Part shown: in pieces, positions 30,008 through 38,722 of the stretch
Position numbering within the stretch: the first letter of the stretch is position 1
Layout: every line of letters begins with the position of its first letter
Source: an uncultured Hyphomicrobiales bacterium
Lineage (GTDB): Bacteria; Pseudomonadota; Alphaproteobacteria; Rhizobiales; Ancalomicrobiaceae
Length of the DNA stretch: 64,000 bases
Direction: 5' to 3'
Assembly: GCA_903930435.1 (NCBI GenBank)
Contig: CAIYYN010000054.1
Span: 1-64,000, forward strand
Notes under the pieces: generated by a model
Database searches by the model: none
Told to the model about the DNA's origin: nothing
Seen by the model: only the letters and a program-made list of their open reading frames with translations
Made by a program: the position numbers and the translations under genes

Positions 30008-30802
30008 ATGCCCAACCTGCTCGTCAAGCCGTCCGATCATTCCCACAGGATTGACGTGACGCCACACTCTGCTGGCTGGACCTATGTCGGGTTTGGCTTG
30101 CACCAACTGGCCCCCGGCGCGACGCTTTCGGCTGAAACCGGGGATCGTGAGGTTTGCCTTGTGCTTGTCGCGGGCAAGGGACGGGTAACGTCAGGCACGC
30201 TTGATACCGGCGTGATTGGCGAGCGGATGTCACCGTTCGAGGGAAAGCCGTGGTCGGTTTATGTGCCTGGTGGGTCGGATTGGCGCGTTACCGCTGAAAC
30301 GGAGCTGACGCTGGCGGTCTGCTCGGCACCCGACGCGTCAAAAGCGTTGCCAGCGCGGGTCATCGCACCGAGCGACCTGCATCAGGAAACGCGCGGCAAG
30401 GGCAGCAATGTACGCCACGTCACCAACATCCTGCCGGAATGGGAGCCAGCGAGTTCGCTTCTGGTGGTCGAAGTCATCACGCCCGGCGGCAATACATCCA
30501 GCTATCCGCCGCACAAACATGATCAGGACAATCTGCCGCATGAATCGGCGCTGGAAGAGACCTATTACCATCGGCTTAATCCACCACAGGGGTTTGCCTT
30601 TCAACGTGTTTACACCGATGACCGCAGCCTCGATGAAGCCATGGCAGTGGAAGATGGCGACGTGACACTGGTGCCGCGCGGCTATCACCCCTGCGCCACG
30701 ATCCATGGCTATGACCTTTATTATCTCAACGTGATGGCTGGCCCCAGGCGGACGTGGAAGTTTCACAATGCCGTCGAACATGAGTGGTTGCTGAAGGCTT
30801 GA
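30008..30802 (+). CDS. iolB: 5-deoxy-glucuronate isomerase
   Basis: Cupin enzyme of myo-inositol catabolism, converting 5-deoxy-glucuronate to 5-dehydro-2-deoxy-gluconate. The 264-residue length is normal. The metal site is visible in YPPHKHDQDNLPHESALEET (His, His, Glu) and a later His in GYHPCATIHGYDLYYLNVMAG. AGAGGAA lies before the ATG. No other iol gene (iolC, D, E, G, A) is in the window, so the rest of the pathway must be elsewhere, or the enzyme serves another use. A hydrolase and an exporter follow on the same strand. Confidence 0.93.
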   Translation: MPNLLVKPSDHSHRIDVTPHSAGWTYVGFGLHQLAPGATLSAETGDREVCLVLVAGKGRVTSGTLDTGVIGERMSPFEGKPWSVYVPGGSDWRVTAETELTLAVCSAPDASKALPARVIAPSDLHQETRGKGSNVRHVTNILPEWEPASSLLVVEVITPGGNTSSYPPHKHDQDNLPHESALEETYYHRLNPPQGFAFQRVYTDDRSLDEAMAVEDGDVTLVPRGYHPCATIHGYDLYYLNVMAGPRRTWKFHNAVEHEWLLKA

Positions 30803-30896
30803 GCGTCACAAGCGCCGGAAAACCTGTCGCCGGTCAGGCTCATGTCAGGCGTCAGGCGATAGCACTGGCTCACTCATCCTGCCTGCGGAGACCGAC

Positions 30897-31460
30897 ATGC
30901 CATTGACGACCCTTGATCCCAAGACGGCACTTATCGTGATTGACCTGCAAAAAGGCATCGTCGGACTGCCAACCGCGCATCCGACGGGGCCCGTCGTCAG
31001 CAAGTCCGCCCGGCTGGCATCCACTTTCAGGCAAGCGGCTCTTCCCGTCGTTCTCGTGAACGTGACTGGAGGAGCTCCCGGGCGGGCCGAACAGTCGCGC
31101 CGCCTGACCGATTTGCCGCCCGATTGGGCAGACCTCGTTCCCGAACTTGATCGCCAACCGACCGATATTCTGATTTCCAAACGGACGTGGGGTGCCTTCA
31201 TGCACACGGATCTGGAGGCTCAATTGCGCGCGCTTGAGGTCAGCCAAGTCGTCCTCACCGGTATCGCGACCAGCATTGGCGTGGAGTCAACGGCCCGTCA
31301 GGCCTATGAACTGGGCTTCAACGTCAGTTTTGCCATTGACGCCATGACCGACCTGAACGCTGAAGCGCATGTCAATTCCATCGAGCGGATCTTCCCGCGC
31401 ATGGGCGAACGCGGCAGCACGGACGAGTTGATTGCAATGCTCGCGTCCAGCAGCCGCTGA
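30897..31460 (+). CDS. Isochorismatase-like hydrolase lacking the Cys nucleophile
   Basis: A 187-residue alpha/beta hydrolase of the isochorismatase superfamily. Asp16 (VIDLQKG) and Lys95 (SKRTWGAF) of the catalytic triad are present. The position usually held by the nucleophilic Cys is Gly128 in ATSIGVESTAR. The same Cys-to-Gly change occurs in true isochorismatases such as EntB and PhzD, which use the Asp and do not form a thioester. An amidase of nicotinamidase type is therefore unlikely. The MFS gene begins 2 bp after its stop codon, so the two are translationally linked. Confidence 0.88.
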   Translation: MPLTTLDPKTALIVIDLQKGIVGLPTAHPTGPVVSKSARLASTFRQAALPVVLVNVTGGAPGRAEQSRRLTDLPPDWADLVPELDRQPTDILISKRTWGAFMHTDLEAQLRALEVSQVVLTGIATSIGVESTARQAYELGFNVSFAIDAMTDLNAEAHVNSIERIFPRMGERGSTDELIAMLASSSR

Positions 31461-31461
31461 C

Positions 31462-32706
31462 ATGGATCTCACCCAGACGTTCCGGTCGATGAAGATCTAT
31501 AATTATCGCCTCTGGGCGATAGGGGCGTTTGTGTCCAACATCGGCACGTGGATGCAACGGGTTGGGCAAGATTGGGTCGTGCTGACAGATCTGACGCATA
31601 ACAATGCGACCGCTGTTGGCATTGTCATGGCCTTGCAGTTCGGCCCGCAGGTTTTCCTCATGGCGGTGACAGGGTATGCGGCTGACTATTTCGACAAGCG
31701 AAAGCTTCTGATTGTCACACAGTCGCTGATGGGTGTTCTGGCGCTCGGGTTGGGGTTGTTGACGATTACCGGCCTCGTTCAACTCTGGCATGTCTATGGT
31801 TTTGCGCTCGCGCTCGGAATTGTCGCGGCATTCGATGCACCTGCGCGGCAAAGTTTTGTCTCCGATGTCGTCGATGAAGACAATGTTCAAAACGCTGTTG
31901 CACTCAACGCCGCCTCCTTCAATTCGGCCCGCATGATCGGCCCGGCGGTGGCGGGCGTCATGATCCTGGCGGTCGGGTCAGGCTGGGTGTTCATCCTCAA
32001 TGCGATTTCCTTTGTCGCCATGCTGATCGCGCTCGCCCTCCTGCGCACCTCCGACCTGCGCAGCAGCCAGCGCAAGGGCAGCAAACCCGGCAGTTTCGTC
32101 GACGGATTTCGATACGTGTGGAAGCGGCCAGACCTGGTGACCGTTTTGACGATGCTGTTCATCATCGGCACCTTCGGGCTCAACTTCCCGATCTATATCT
32201 CGACGATGGCCGTCAGCGTCTTTCATGCGGGCTCGGGTGAATATGGTTTCCTGACATCCTTCATGGCGGTCGGCTCCGTCATCGGAGCGCTGCTGGCCGC
32301 CGCACGGGAAAAGGCGCGCATCGAGATCCTGCTTATCGGCTCAGCGATCTTCGGCATCGGTTGCGCTTTGGCCGCCCTCATGCCGAATTACTGGCTGTTC
32401 GCTATCACCCTGACCGGAATTGGCATTGCCGCGCAGACGTTTACGACATCGACCAATGCCTATGTGCAGATCGCGACCGAACCCGCCATGCGCGGGCGTG
32501 TGATGGCGATCCTGATTGCCATGCTCATGGGCGGAACCTTCATTGGTGCGCCAATTGTCGGATGGGTCGCTGACGTCTTCGGAGCACGCTGGTCGATGGG
32601 TGTCGGTGCAGCCGCCGGATTCGCGGCACTTGGGGTCGGAGCCTATTACCGCTTCGCCTTTCACAGAAATGCTGGTCAACCGACGTCGGACACGTCACCA
32701 GGCTGA
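31462..32706 (+). CDS. MFS exporter (EntS-like)
   Basis: Twelve-helix major facilitator of 414 residues resembling the MFS_3/EntS group of exporters: FVSNIGTWMQRVGQDWVV in helix 1, FVSDVVDEDNVQNAVALNA between helices 4 and 5 (a family marker), and NFPIYISTMAVSVFHAG in the C-terminal half. The frame opens inside the hydrolase at 31432, but the ATG at 31462, next to the hydrolase stop codon, gives the standard start. Substrate unknown. The pairing with an isochorismatase-like hydrolase recalls siderophore loci, yet no synthesis genes are present. Its stop codon abuts that of the convergent ABC exporter. Confidence 0.88.
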   Translation: MDLTQTFRSMKIYNYRLWAIGAFVSNIGTWMQRVGQDWVVLTDLTHNNATAVGIVMALQFGPQVFLMAVTGYAADYFDKRKLLIVTQSLMGVLALGLGLLTITGLVQLWHVYGFALALGIVAAFDAPARQSFVSDVVDEDNVQNAVALNAASFNSARMIGPAVAGVMILAVGSGWVFILNAISFVAMLIALALLRTSDLRSSQRKGSKPGSFVDGFRYVWKRPDLVTVLTMLFIIGTFGLNFPIYISTMAVSVFHAGSGEYGFLTSFMAVGSVIGALLAAAREKARIEILLIGSAIFGIGCALAALMPNYWLFAITLTGIGIAAQTFTTSTNAYVQIATEPAMRGRVMAILIAMLMGGTFIGAPIVGWVADVFGARWSMGVGAAAGFAALGVGAYYRFAFHRNAGQPTSDTSPG

Positions 32707-34560
32707 TCAGTCCGCCGTGCTCTGGTCCTCGATGTCATCCGCCAGAAAGCCGCCGGACTGACGCGCCCAGAGCTTGGCATAATGCCCGCCCATGGCCAGC
32801 AGTTCGGCGTGGCTACCCTGCTCGACAATGGCCCCGTGTTCCAGGATCACGAGCCTGTCCATACGGGCAATCGTCGACAGACGGTGCGCGATGGCGATGA
32901 CGGTCTTGTCGCCCATCAGATCATCAAGGCTCGACTGGATTGCGGCCTCGACTTCCGAATCAAGCGCCGAAGTTGCCTCGTCAAGGATCAGGATCCGCGC
33001 ATTTTTCAGGATCACGCGGGCAATCGCGATCCGCTGGCGCTGCCCGCCCGAGAGCTTCACGCCGCGCTCACCGACGTGGGCGTCGTAGCCCTTGCGACCC
33101 TGCCAATCTTCAAGCCCGAGGATGAACTCATGGGCGTGCGCCATTTCAGCCGCAGCAACCACCTCCTCAAACGTGGCCTCCGGTTTGCCATAGCGGATAT
33201 TTTCCAGGATCGAGCGATGCAACAGCGACGTATCCTGGGTCACCATCGAGATATTCTCGCGCAGGCTCTCCTGCGTGACATCCGCGATATCCACGCCGTC
33301 GATGGTGATGCGGCCACTCTCAAGATCGTAGAACCGCAGCAATAGGTTCACGAGCGTGGATTTGCCCGCCCCCGAGCGCCCGACCAGGCCGATCTTCTCG
33401 CCCGGCTTGATAGCAAGCGAGAGATGTTCAATGACGCCTTTCGACTTGCCATAATGAAACGAGATGTCATCGAACGAGACCGCGCCATGCGTGACGATCA
33501 ACGGTTTGGCGTCCTCGCGATCACTGAGCGCAATCTTGTGCGCGACCGTCTCCATGCCTTCGTGCACGGTGCCAAACTGTTCGGAAATACCCGTGACTTC
33601 GTAGGCAACGCGACCGGAGGTGCTGCTGATCTGGAGGCACAGTGGCAAGACGGTCGCAACGGTTTCCAGTCCGATTGCGCCATGAGTCCAAAGGGTCAAC
33701 GCAACGGCTCCCGTCCCGACAATGAGCGAGCCAGTCAACAGGGTCAGGCCGGTCCCGAGCTGCGTGAATAGTCGCAACTGCTCCTGCATGCGCGCGGTGT
33801 GAAAATCGACGGCTTCCCGCACGTAGGCATCTTCCAGCTCTGAACGCGCAAAGAGCTTCACGGTGGCAATATTGGTATAGCTGTCGACAATCCGGCCAAC
33901 GAGCCCTGAACGGGCATAGGCAATGGCTCGCGAGGCATCGCGAATGCGCGGCACAATGTAGATCAGCATCGCCACATACGAGATCGACCAGATCACAATT
34001 GGCACCAGCAGCCACAGATTGGCACGCGCCATGACAGCTGCTCCCGTCAGCCCGAGCGCGAGCAGATACCAGACAACCGAGACGATCGACACAGCCGATT
34101 GCCGAAGCGCATAGCCGGTCTCCATCACGCGGCTGCCAATCCGCCCGGCAAAATCATTCTGGAAGAACGTCAGGCTTTGCCGGACGACATGCCAGTGACT
34201 TTGCCAACGGATCAGATTGGTCAAGCCCGGCATGATGATCTGGTGCAACAGGACTCCCTGGATCAGCATGACCACCGGCCGCACAATCAGGATGACTGCA
34301 AGCATCCAGACGAGCAACGGCCATGTGTCGCCAAAAAACCGAGCGGGTTCGCTGTGAGAGATTAACTGGATGATCCGCCCAATGAAGATCGGGATGGCCG
34401 TATCCGCAGCAGCCTGCGCCAGACCGATTAGCAGCAGTGCGAGGAAATACCACTTCACCTGCGTGAGGAAGAAGCGATAGAAGCGCAACAGCCCCTTTGG
34501 GGGTTCACCCGGCGTGTTGCGGGCGGTCGGTTGAATGAGGGATTCAAACAGCGCGAACAT
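32707..34560 (-). CDS. ABC-type exporter, fused membrane and ATPase domains
   Basis: Half-size ABC exporter of 617 residues, expected to act as a dimer. Six membrane helices lie between about 30 and 330, then the nucleotide-binding domain with Walker A GRSGAGKST near 395, signature LSGGQ near 500, Walker B ILILDEATSALD near 528 and the His switch AIAHRLST. It resembles MsbA/multidrug half-transporters, but the substrate cannot be told. Divergent from the YciI-like gene across 214 bp in which I see no further gene. Confidence 0.92.
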   Translation of the reverse strand: MFALFESLIQPTARNTPGEPPKGLLRFYRFFLTQVKWYFLALLLIGLAQAAADTAIPIFIGRIIQLISHSEPARFFGDTWPLLVWMLAVILIVRPVVMLIQGVLLHQIIMPGLTNLIRWQSHWHVVRQSLTFFQNDFAGRIGSRVMETGYALRQSAVSIVSVVWYLLALGLTGAAVMARANLWLLVPIVIWSISYVAMLIYIVPRIRDASRAIAYARSGLVGRIVDSYTNIATVKLFARSELEDAYVREAVDFHTARMQEQLRLFTQLGTGLTLLTGSLIVGTGAVALTLWTHGAIGLETVATVLPLCLQISSTSGRVAYEVTGISEQFGTVHEGMETVAHKIALSDREDAKPLIVTHGAVSFDDISFHYGKSKGVIEHLSLAIKPGEKIGLVGRSGAGKSTLVNLLLRFYDLESGRITIDGVDIADVTQESLRENISMVTQDTSLLHRSILENIRYGKPEATFEEVVAAAEMAHAHEFILGLEDWQGRKGYDAHVGERGVKLSGGQRQRIAIARVILKNARILILDEATSALDSEVEAAIQSSLDDLMGDKTVIAIAHRLSTIARMDRLVILEHGAIVEQGSHAELLAMGGHYAKLWARQSGGFLADDIEDQSTAD

Positions 34561-34774
34561 CGGCCCAATCCAGATTGCGGCAAGCGATGCCGTGCTTCAA
34601 GGCCCGCGAAAATGCCGCAACTCCATGGCGAATGGAAGACATTGGGATAGCGTGGCTGGAATGCGGCCTTGTTCCCTGTGTCAATGGTGGCGGCAGACCA
34701 CCCCGATCCCTTGCCCATGCCCGAACCGCCGCATACAGTGGCCGCCCAGTTCCAGATAATCGAGGCTTCATTCC

Positions 34775-35065
34775 ATGCACATTCTCTTCATCGGTCGCGA
34801 CAAGCCGGGTGCGCTGTCGGTCCGGCTTGAAAATCGGCCTGCCCATGTGGCCTATCTCGCTGACAATGCCGCCACGATCAAGGTTGCGGGGCCTTATCTC
34901 GACGAAGCGACAGGCGAGCCGCGCGGCTCGATGCTGATTCTGGAGACCGAGTCGCTCGAAGCCGCCAAGGCTGTGCTCGACAAGGACCCCTATGCGGTTG
35001 CAGGCTTGTTTGCCGAGGTCGAGATTCGTCCGTGGCGCTGGGTCATTGGCGCGCCGACCGCCTGA
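34775..35065 (+). CDS. YciI family protein
   Basis: Dimeric alpha/beta-barrel protein of 96 residues with the family pattern MHILFIGRDKPGALSVR, RPAHVAYL and a C-terminal VEIRPWRWVIG. The conserved His-Asp pair of YciI proteins corresponds to His29 and a following Asp in YLADN. No reaction is established for most members. It begins a cluster with an EVE-domain protein (24 bp later) and a methyltransferase, all on the plus strand. Confidence 0.92.
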   Translation: MHILFIGRDKPGALSVRLENRPAHVAYLADNAATIKVAGPYLDEATGEPRGSMLILETESLEAAKAVLDKDPYAVAGLFAEVEIRPWRWVIGAPTA

Positions 35066-35089
35066 CATCCACCAAGCGAAGGACCCAAG

Positions 35090-35503
35090 ATGCCACATTG
35101 GCTCTATAAATCCGAACCCGATACCTGGTCATGGGATCAGCAGGTCGCGAGCGGCGAGGCTGGCACCTATTGGGAAGGCGTGCGCAACCCGTTGGCCAAC
35201 ATGCACATGAAGGCAATGCAGGTTGGCGAACAGGGGTTCTTCTACCATTCCAATGAAGGCAAGGCCGTCGTCGGCGTCGTCGAAGTCATCAAGCTCTGGA
35301 CGCCCGATCCCAATGACGAAAAGGGCAAGTTCGGGGCCGTCACGATCCGCGCAGTCGAAGCGATGCCAAGGCCGGTAACACTGGCGGAAATCAAGGCGGA
35401 TCCGGCGCTTGCCGAGATGGTTCTGGTCAAGAATTCGCGCCTGTCGGTGCAGCCGGTCAGTGATGCTGAATGGGATCATATTCGCAGGCTGGGCGGGCTT
35501 TGA
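35090..35503 (+). CDS. EVE domain protein
   Basis: A 137-residue protein made of a single EVE (PUA-like) domain: YKSEPDTWSWDQQ at the start, YWEGVRNPLANMHMKAM, and FFYHSNEGKAVVGVVEV. The fold binds modified bases in nucleic acids. Stand-alone bacterial EVE proteins (the thymocyte nuclear protein 1 type) are thought to read modified nucleotides, but ligands are mostly unknown. Its stop codon overlaps the proposed TTG start of the methyltransferase gene by 4 bp (TTGA), so translation is coupled. Confidence 0.92.
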   Translation: MPHWLYKSEPDTWSWDQQVASGEAGTYWEGVRNPLANMHMKAMQVGEQGFFYHSNEGKAVVGVVEVIKLWTPDPNDEKGKFGAVTIRAVEAMPRPVTLAEIKADPALAEMVLVKNSRLSVQPVSDAEWDHIRRLGGL

Positions 35504-36168
35504 CCGCTTCCCTCATCGGCGCGGACGCCGCGCATGAGTTCATTCTGGCCAATACCCTCTTGCAGCCGCCGCCGCATGTGCCGGAAATCCAATTGCATCT
35601 GGCCGACGAAGCGTTGCCCCTCTGGCAGAAGACCGAGGATGAACTGACCGAATCCGGCCTACCCTTGCCGTTCTGGGCCTTTGCCTGGGCAGGCGGGCAA
35701 GCCCTGGCGCGCTATGTGCTCGATACTGCGGGCCTCGTCACCGGCAAACGCGTGACCGTCTTTGCCGCAGGCGCAGGGCTGGAGGCAATCGCAGCCGCCA
35801 AGCGCGGCGCATCACATGTGATTGCGACCGAAATTGATCCGTTTGCGCGGGCAGCGCTCGCCATCAACATGGCCGCCAATGGCGTGAGCTTCAAGATTTC
35901 GGACACCGATCTGTTGCAGGGCGACGTGCCGGATACCGATATCCTGCTGCTTGGAGACGTGTTTTTCGAGCAGCCGATGGCCGATCAGGTCGCTGACATG
36001 GCAGCACGATTCGTCGCGAAGGGCGGTCTGGCGCTGGTCGGAGATCCCGGACGGTCCTATCTGCCGAAATCGCGACTGGAAATGCTGGCAGAGTATCAGG
36101 TCACGACCACCCGTGCGCTGGAGGATTCGCTCGTCAAGGCAACCAGGGTCTGGCGGTTTGTCGGTTGA
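35500..36168 (+). CDS. ETFB-lysine methyltransferase-like SAM enzyme
   Basis: Class I SAM-dependent methyltransferase of 222 residues. PFWAFAWAGGQALARYVLD (Post-SAM-I region), AAGAGLEAIAAAKRG (SAM loop), and the C-terminal GDPGRSYLP motif closely follow the ETFBKMT family, which methylates lysines of the electron transfer flavoprotein beta subunit. Whether ETF is its target here is inference. An ATG at 35470 lies in the frame, but the TTG at 35500 overlaps the EVE stop codon, has GGCGGG just upstream and gives the usual MTASLIGADAHEF-like start. Converges on ccmG (6 bp). Confidence 0.85.
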   Translation: MTASLIGADAAHEFILANTLLQPPPHVPEIQLHLADEALPLWQKTEDELTESGLPLPFWAFAWAGGQALARYVLDTAGLVTGKRVTVFAAGAGLEAIAAAKRGASHVIATEIDPFARAALAINMAANGVSFKISDTDLLQGDVPDTDILLLGDVFFEQPMADQVADMAARFVAKGGLALVGDPGRSYLPKSRLEMLAEYQVTTTRALEDSLVKATRVWRFVG

Positions 36169-36174
36169 TTGGCG

Positions 36175-36786
36175 TCACTTGCGCGCCAGTACCTTCTCCA
36201 CTTGCGGCATCAATACAGTCTGCATGGTTTCGTCGGTCATCGGGCCTATGAACTTGTAGGCAATCGTACCATCCGGCGCGATCACGAAGCTTTCGGGCAC
36301 GCCATAGACGCCCCAGTCGATGCCGATGCGGCCGGATGGATCAACGCCGACGGCGTCGTAGGGATTGCCGATCTGGCCGAGAAACCGGCGCGCATTGGCC
36401 GGGTCATCCTTGTAATTGATGCCGACGAGGCGAATGCGTTTGTCTTCGGCCAGTTTCAGGAGCGTCGGATGTTCCTCGCGGCAGGGTACGCACCAGGACG
36501 CGAAGACGTTGACAATCGTGACCTTCCCCGCGAAATCCGCCGTTGCCAGCCCTGACAGTGGCTGGCCATCCCGAAGCAGGCCCTCCAGCGCAGCGGCTTT
36601 GAACTGCGGCGCTTTCTTGCCCACCATGACTGACGGGATCTGCGCGGGATCAACGCCACTCAGCAATTGCTTGTAAAAAACGCCCGCAAGAGCCGCGAAC
36701 AGAACAAGCGGTAGTAAAACCAGCCACGGGAAGCGGCGCTTTTGCCGAACATCGGTCTCGTTGGTCTCGGACTTGTCGACACTCAT
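36175..36786 (-). CDS. ccmG: Thiol:disulfide interchange protein CcmG/DsbE
   Basis: Membrane-anchored periplasmic thioredoxin that keeps the CxxCH cysteines of apocytochrome c reduced for haem attachment. The 203 residues comprise a cytoplasmic basic N terminus, one membrane helix (FPWLVLLPLVLFAALAGVFY), and a thioredoxin domain with active site Cys99-Val-Pro-Cys102 (ASWCVPCREEHP). The cis-Pro loop and GVPESFVI are present. The start overlaps the ccmD stop codon by 4 bp. It is the last gene of the ccmCDG group. Confidence 0.95.
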   Translation of the reverse strand: MSVDKSETNETDVRQKRRFPWLVLLPLVLFAALAGVFYKQLLSGVDPAQIPSVMVGKKAPQFKAAALEGLLRDGQPLSGLATADFAGKVTIVNVFASWCVPCREEHPTLLKLAEDKRIRLVGINYKDDPANARRFLGQIGNPYDAVGVDPSGRIGIDWGVYGVPESFVIAPDGTIAYKFIGPMTDETMQTVLMPQVEKVLARK

Positions 36787-37007
36787 CTGACACCCCTGAC
36801 GTCGCCGGGCTCGATCTTGGCGACGGGTTCCGACGTCGTGACGTCCGACCGCCGCCGGATACCGCGGGCTTCAAGTGCAGCCAGCGCCCGTCTCTGTGCG
36901 ATACCATCAAGCCAGATCCAGGCGATCAAGCCGGCAACGACCAACACAAAGATCGCGTAGGACGCGATAATGAAACCCGCGTGGGCACCGAGATCCAAGA
37001 CGTTCAT
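36783..37007 (-). CDS. ccmD: Haem exporter small subunit CcmD
   Basis: A 74-residue single-span membrane protein that stabilises CcmE on the CcmABC complex and helps release holo-CcmE. It has a Gly/His N terminus (LGAHAGFIIASYAIF) running into the one helix, followed by RRALAALEARGIRRRS, the typical CcmD ending. The open frame runs far upstream inside ccmC. The ATG at 37007 overlaps the ccmC stop codon (ATGA), fixing the start. Its C-terminal tail is somewhat longer than in many CcmD proteins. Confidence 0.92.
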   Translation of the reverse strand: MNVLDLGAHAGFIIASYAIFVLVVAGLIAWIWLDGIAQRRALAALEARGIRRRSDVTTSEPVAKIEPGDVRGVR

Positions 37008-37753
37008 GCGCTGCGCTCCGAGCCGACACCGGGGCGGGCGGCTTCCATGAGCCGCAGCGTACGGACGCGTCGGCGGAGGATTTCGTTGCGCATGGCCAGA
37101 AGGTGCAACGTCAGGAACAGACAGGTCGCGGCGAGCGCCATGACCAAGAGCGGCCAAAGCATCGATGGATCGATCGTCGGACCATCCATGCGGAATACGG
37201 CGGCGGGTTGATGCAGCGTATTCCACCAGTCCACGGAAAACTTGATGATCGGCAGATTTATGACGCCCACGAGTGTCAGTACGGCAACCGCACGCGCTGC
37301 CTTCAGGGGATCTTCGATCGTTTGCCAGAGCGCGATCAGGCCGAGGTACATGATAAGCAGCACGAGTTCTGACGTCAGTCGGGCGTCCCAGACCCAGTAG
37401 GTTCCCCACATCGGCTTGCCCCAGAGCGAGCCTGTCGCCAGACAGACGAATGTGAACGCAGCACCAAGCGGTGCACCAGCGCGCGCTGCCACATCTGCGA
37501 GGGGATGCCGCCAGACCAGCGTACCAAGGCTGGAAATGGCCATCGTCGCGTATACAAACATCGACAACCATGCACACGGCACATGGATGAACATGATCTT
37601 GACGGTAGCGCCCTGCTGGTAGTCATCGGGCGCAAGAGCGGTTCCGTAGAGCCCGACAGCGAATAATGCGATCGTGAGGGCAATCAGCCACGGCGTCACG
37701 CGCGCTGTGAGCGCGACAAATCGCGTCGGATTGGCAAAATCAACCAGGGCCAT
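37004..37753 (-). CDS. ccmC: Haem exporter membrane protein CcmC
   Basis: Six-helix membrane protein of 249 residues that presents haem to the chaperone CcmE in the periplasm. The Trp-rich WWD-type motif is WGTYWVWDARLTSELVL, flanked by periplasmic histidines (FIHVPCAWLS and WWNTLHQPA). Start ATG at 37753 with GAAAG upstream. In related genomes ccmC follows ccmB after a short gap. Here an unrelated gene and a terminator separate them, so ccmCDG needs its own promoter or read-through from the inserted gene. Confidence 0.95.
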   Translation of the reverse strand: MALVDFANPTRFVALTARVTPWLIALTIALFAVGLYGTALAPDDYQQGATVKIMFIHVPCAWLSMFVYATMAISSLGTLVWRHPLADVAARAGAPLGAAFTFVCLATGSLWGKPMWGTYWVWDARLTSELVLLIMYLGLIALWQTIEDPLKAARAVAVLTLVGVINLPIIKFSVDWWNTLHQPAAVFRMDGPTIDPSMLWPLLVMALAATCLFLTLHLLAMRNEILRRRVRTLRLMEAARPGVGSERSA

Positions 37754-37824
37754 GTGCGCTCTTTCGGGTTGGCGTCCTACCAGCTTCTTTTAAGGCGGCG
37801 GCCCTTGATCGGCAATGATGGAAC

Positions 37825-38628
37825 TCAAGCTTTTCGGAAGGTCGCAAGACGATCGTGCAGAGCCTCTGCCTTGTGCTTGGTTGCTCTGAGATCATCAGCA
37901 ATGAGCTTGAAAAGCGGCGAGTCCTTCGAGGGAGATGGCCTACCTAAATTCTCTGCGATGAATTCAATTGCCGCTAGCGTATCGCGAAACCGCTTGTGCA
38001 GAACGGGCTCGTGATGTGCGAGCCTATTTCGTGCCTGATAGATGTCCTCAAGTTTATCTGCGACATCCGACCGCTTGAGCAATTTATTCGGAAATGTCTT
38101 TTTCAACGTCGTGCGCCAGAGGGTCTGCTCATAATCCGGGCCAAAAAGGCGTTTCCAGAAATATAATGTTGTTTCGGCGATGATCTTGCCGTCGGAGACA
38201 TCGATCTGTCGACGGCGATCAACGGCGCGATTGTATGGAGACGAGTTTGGCGGACGCCCATGCGGATAAGCCAATGTGTCGAGGGCACCTTTCTGGGCTT
38301 GCGTCATTTTCGCGTATTCCGCCCGTTGCGCGCTATCCAGGGCCTTCTTAACGTTCGTGTTTTCGGTTTTCTTCCATTTAAAGGGGGCCCTCGGTCGGAC
38401 CAACCAATCTGGACCACGGAAATAGACCGTCAAGTTATCATAAACCGTATTACGTAAAGCCAACTCGATGCTAGCGATCACGTTCATGAGATCGGCGTTA
38501 AGGCTCAATGTCGCTTGATGTAACTCAATTGCGATTCGGGTCGATCCTGTAAGGTTCTGCAGTGCGGCCAGCCTCTCTTGCGAGAGAAGCAAGCCGATCG
38601 TGATAATGTCGGCGTCCTCCAAAAGCAT
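37825..38628 (-). CDS. Abi-like protein with HEPN-type RNase motif
   Basis: Likely an abortive-infection-type protein, 267 residues, placed between ccmC and ccmB. The N-terminal part contains SIELALRNTVYDNL, the middle LYFWKRLFGP, and the C-terminal part ARNRLAHHEP with Arg200 and His205 in the Rx4H arrangement of HEPN ribonucleases. This matches the general layout of Abi-like (Abi_2/Abi_C) proteins. RNase activity is inference. The ATG at 38628 has AGGGAAG 8 nt upstream, while a TTG at 38646 is less well placed. Codon and base composition are clearly more A+T rich than the ccm genes, which suggests horizontal gain. Confidence 0.75.
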   Translation of the reverse strand: MLLEDADIITIGLLLSQERLAALQNLTGSTRIAIELHQATLSLNADLMNVIASIELALRNTVYDNLTVYFRGPDWLVRPRAPFKWKKTENTNVKKALDSAQRAEYAKMTQAQKGALDTLAYPHGRPPNSSPYNRAVDRRRQIDVSDGKIIAETTLYFWKRLFGPDYEQTLWRTTLKKTFPNKLLKRSDVADKLEDIYQARNRLAHHEPVLHKRFRDTLAAIEFIAENLGRPSPSKDSPLFKLIADDLRATKHKAEALHDRLATFRKA

Positions 38629-38722
38629 TGACTTGGCTTCCCTCAAGCACTATAATTATTAGCGAAAAGTCGGGGCTAAATCGGCAGTTATCTTAGGGTA
38701 ACGGATTCCTGACTTCCCAATT

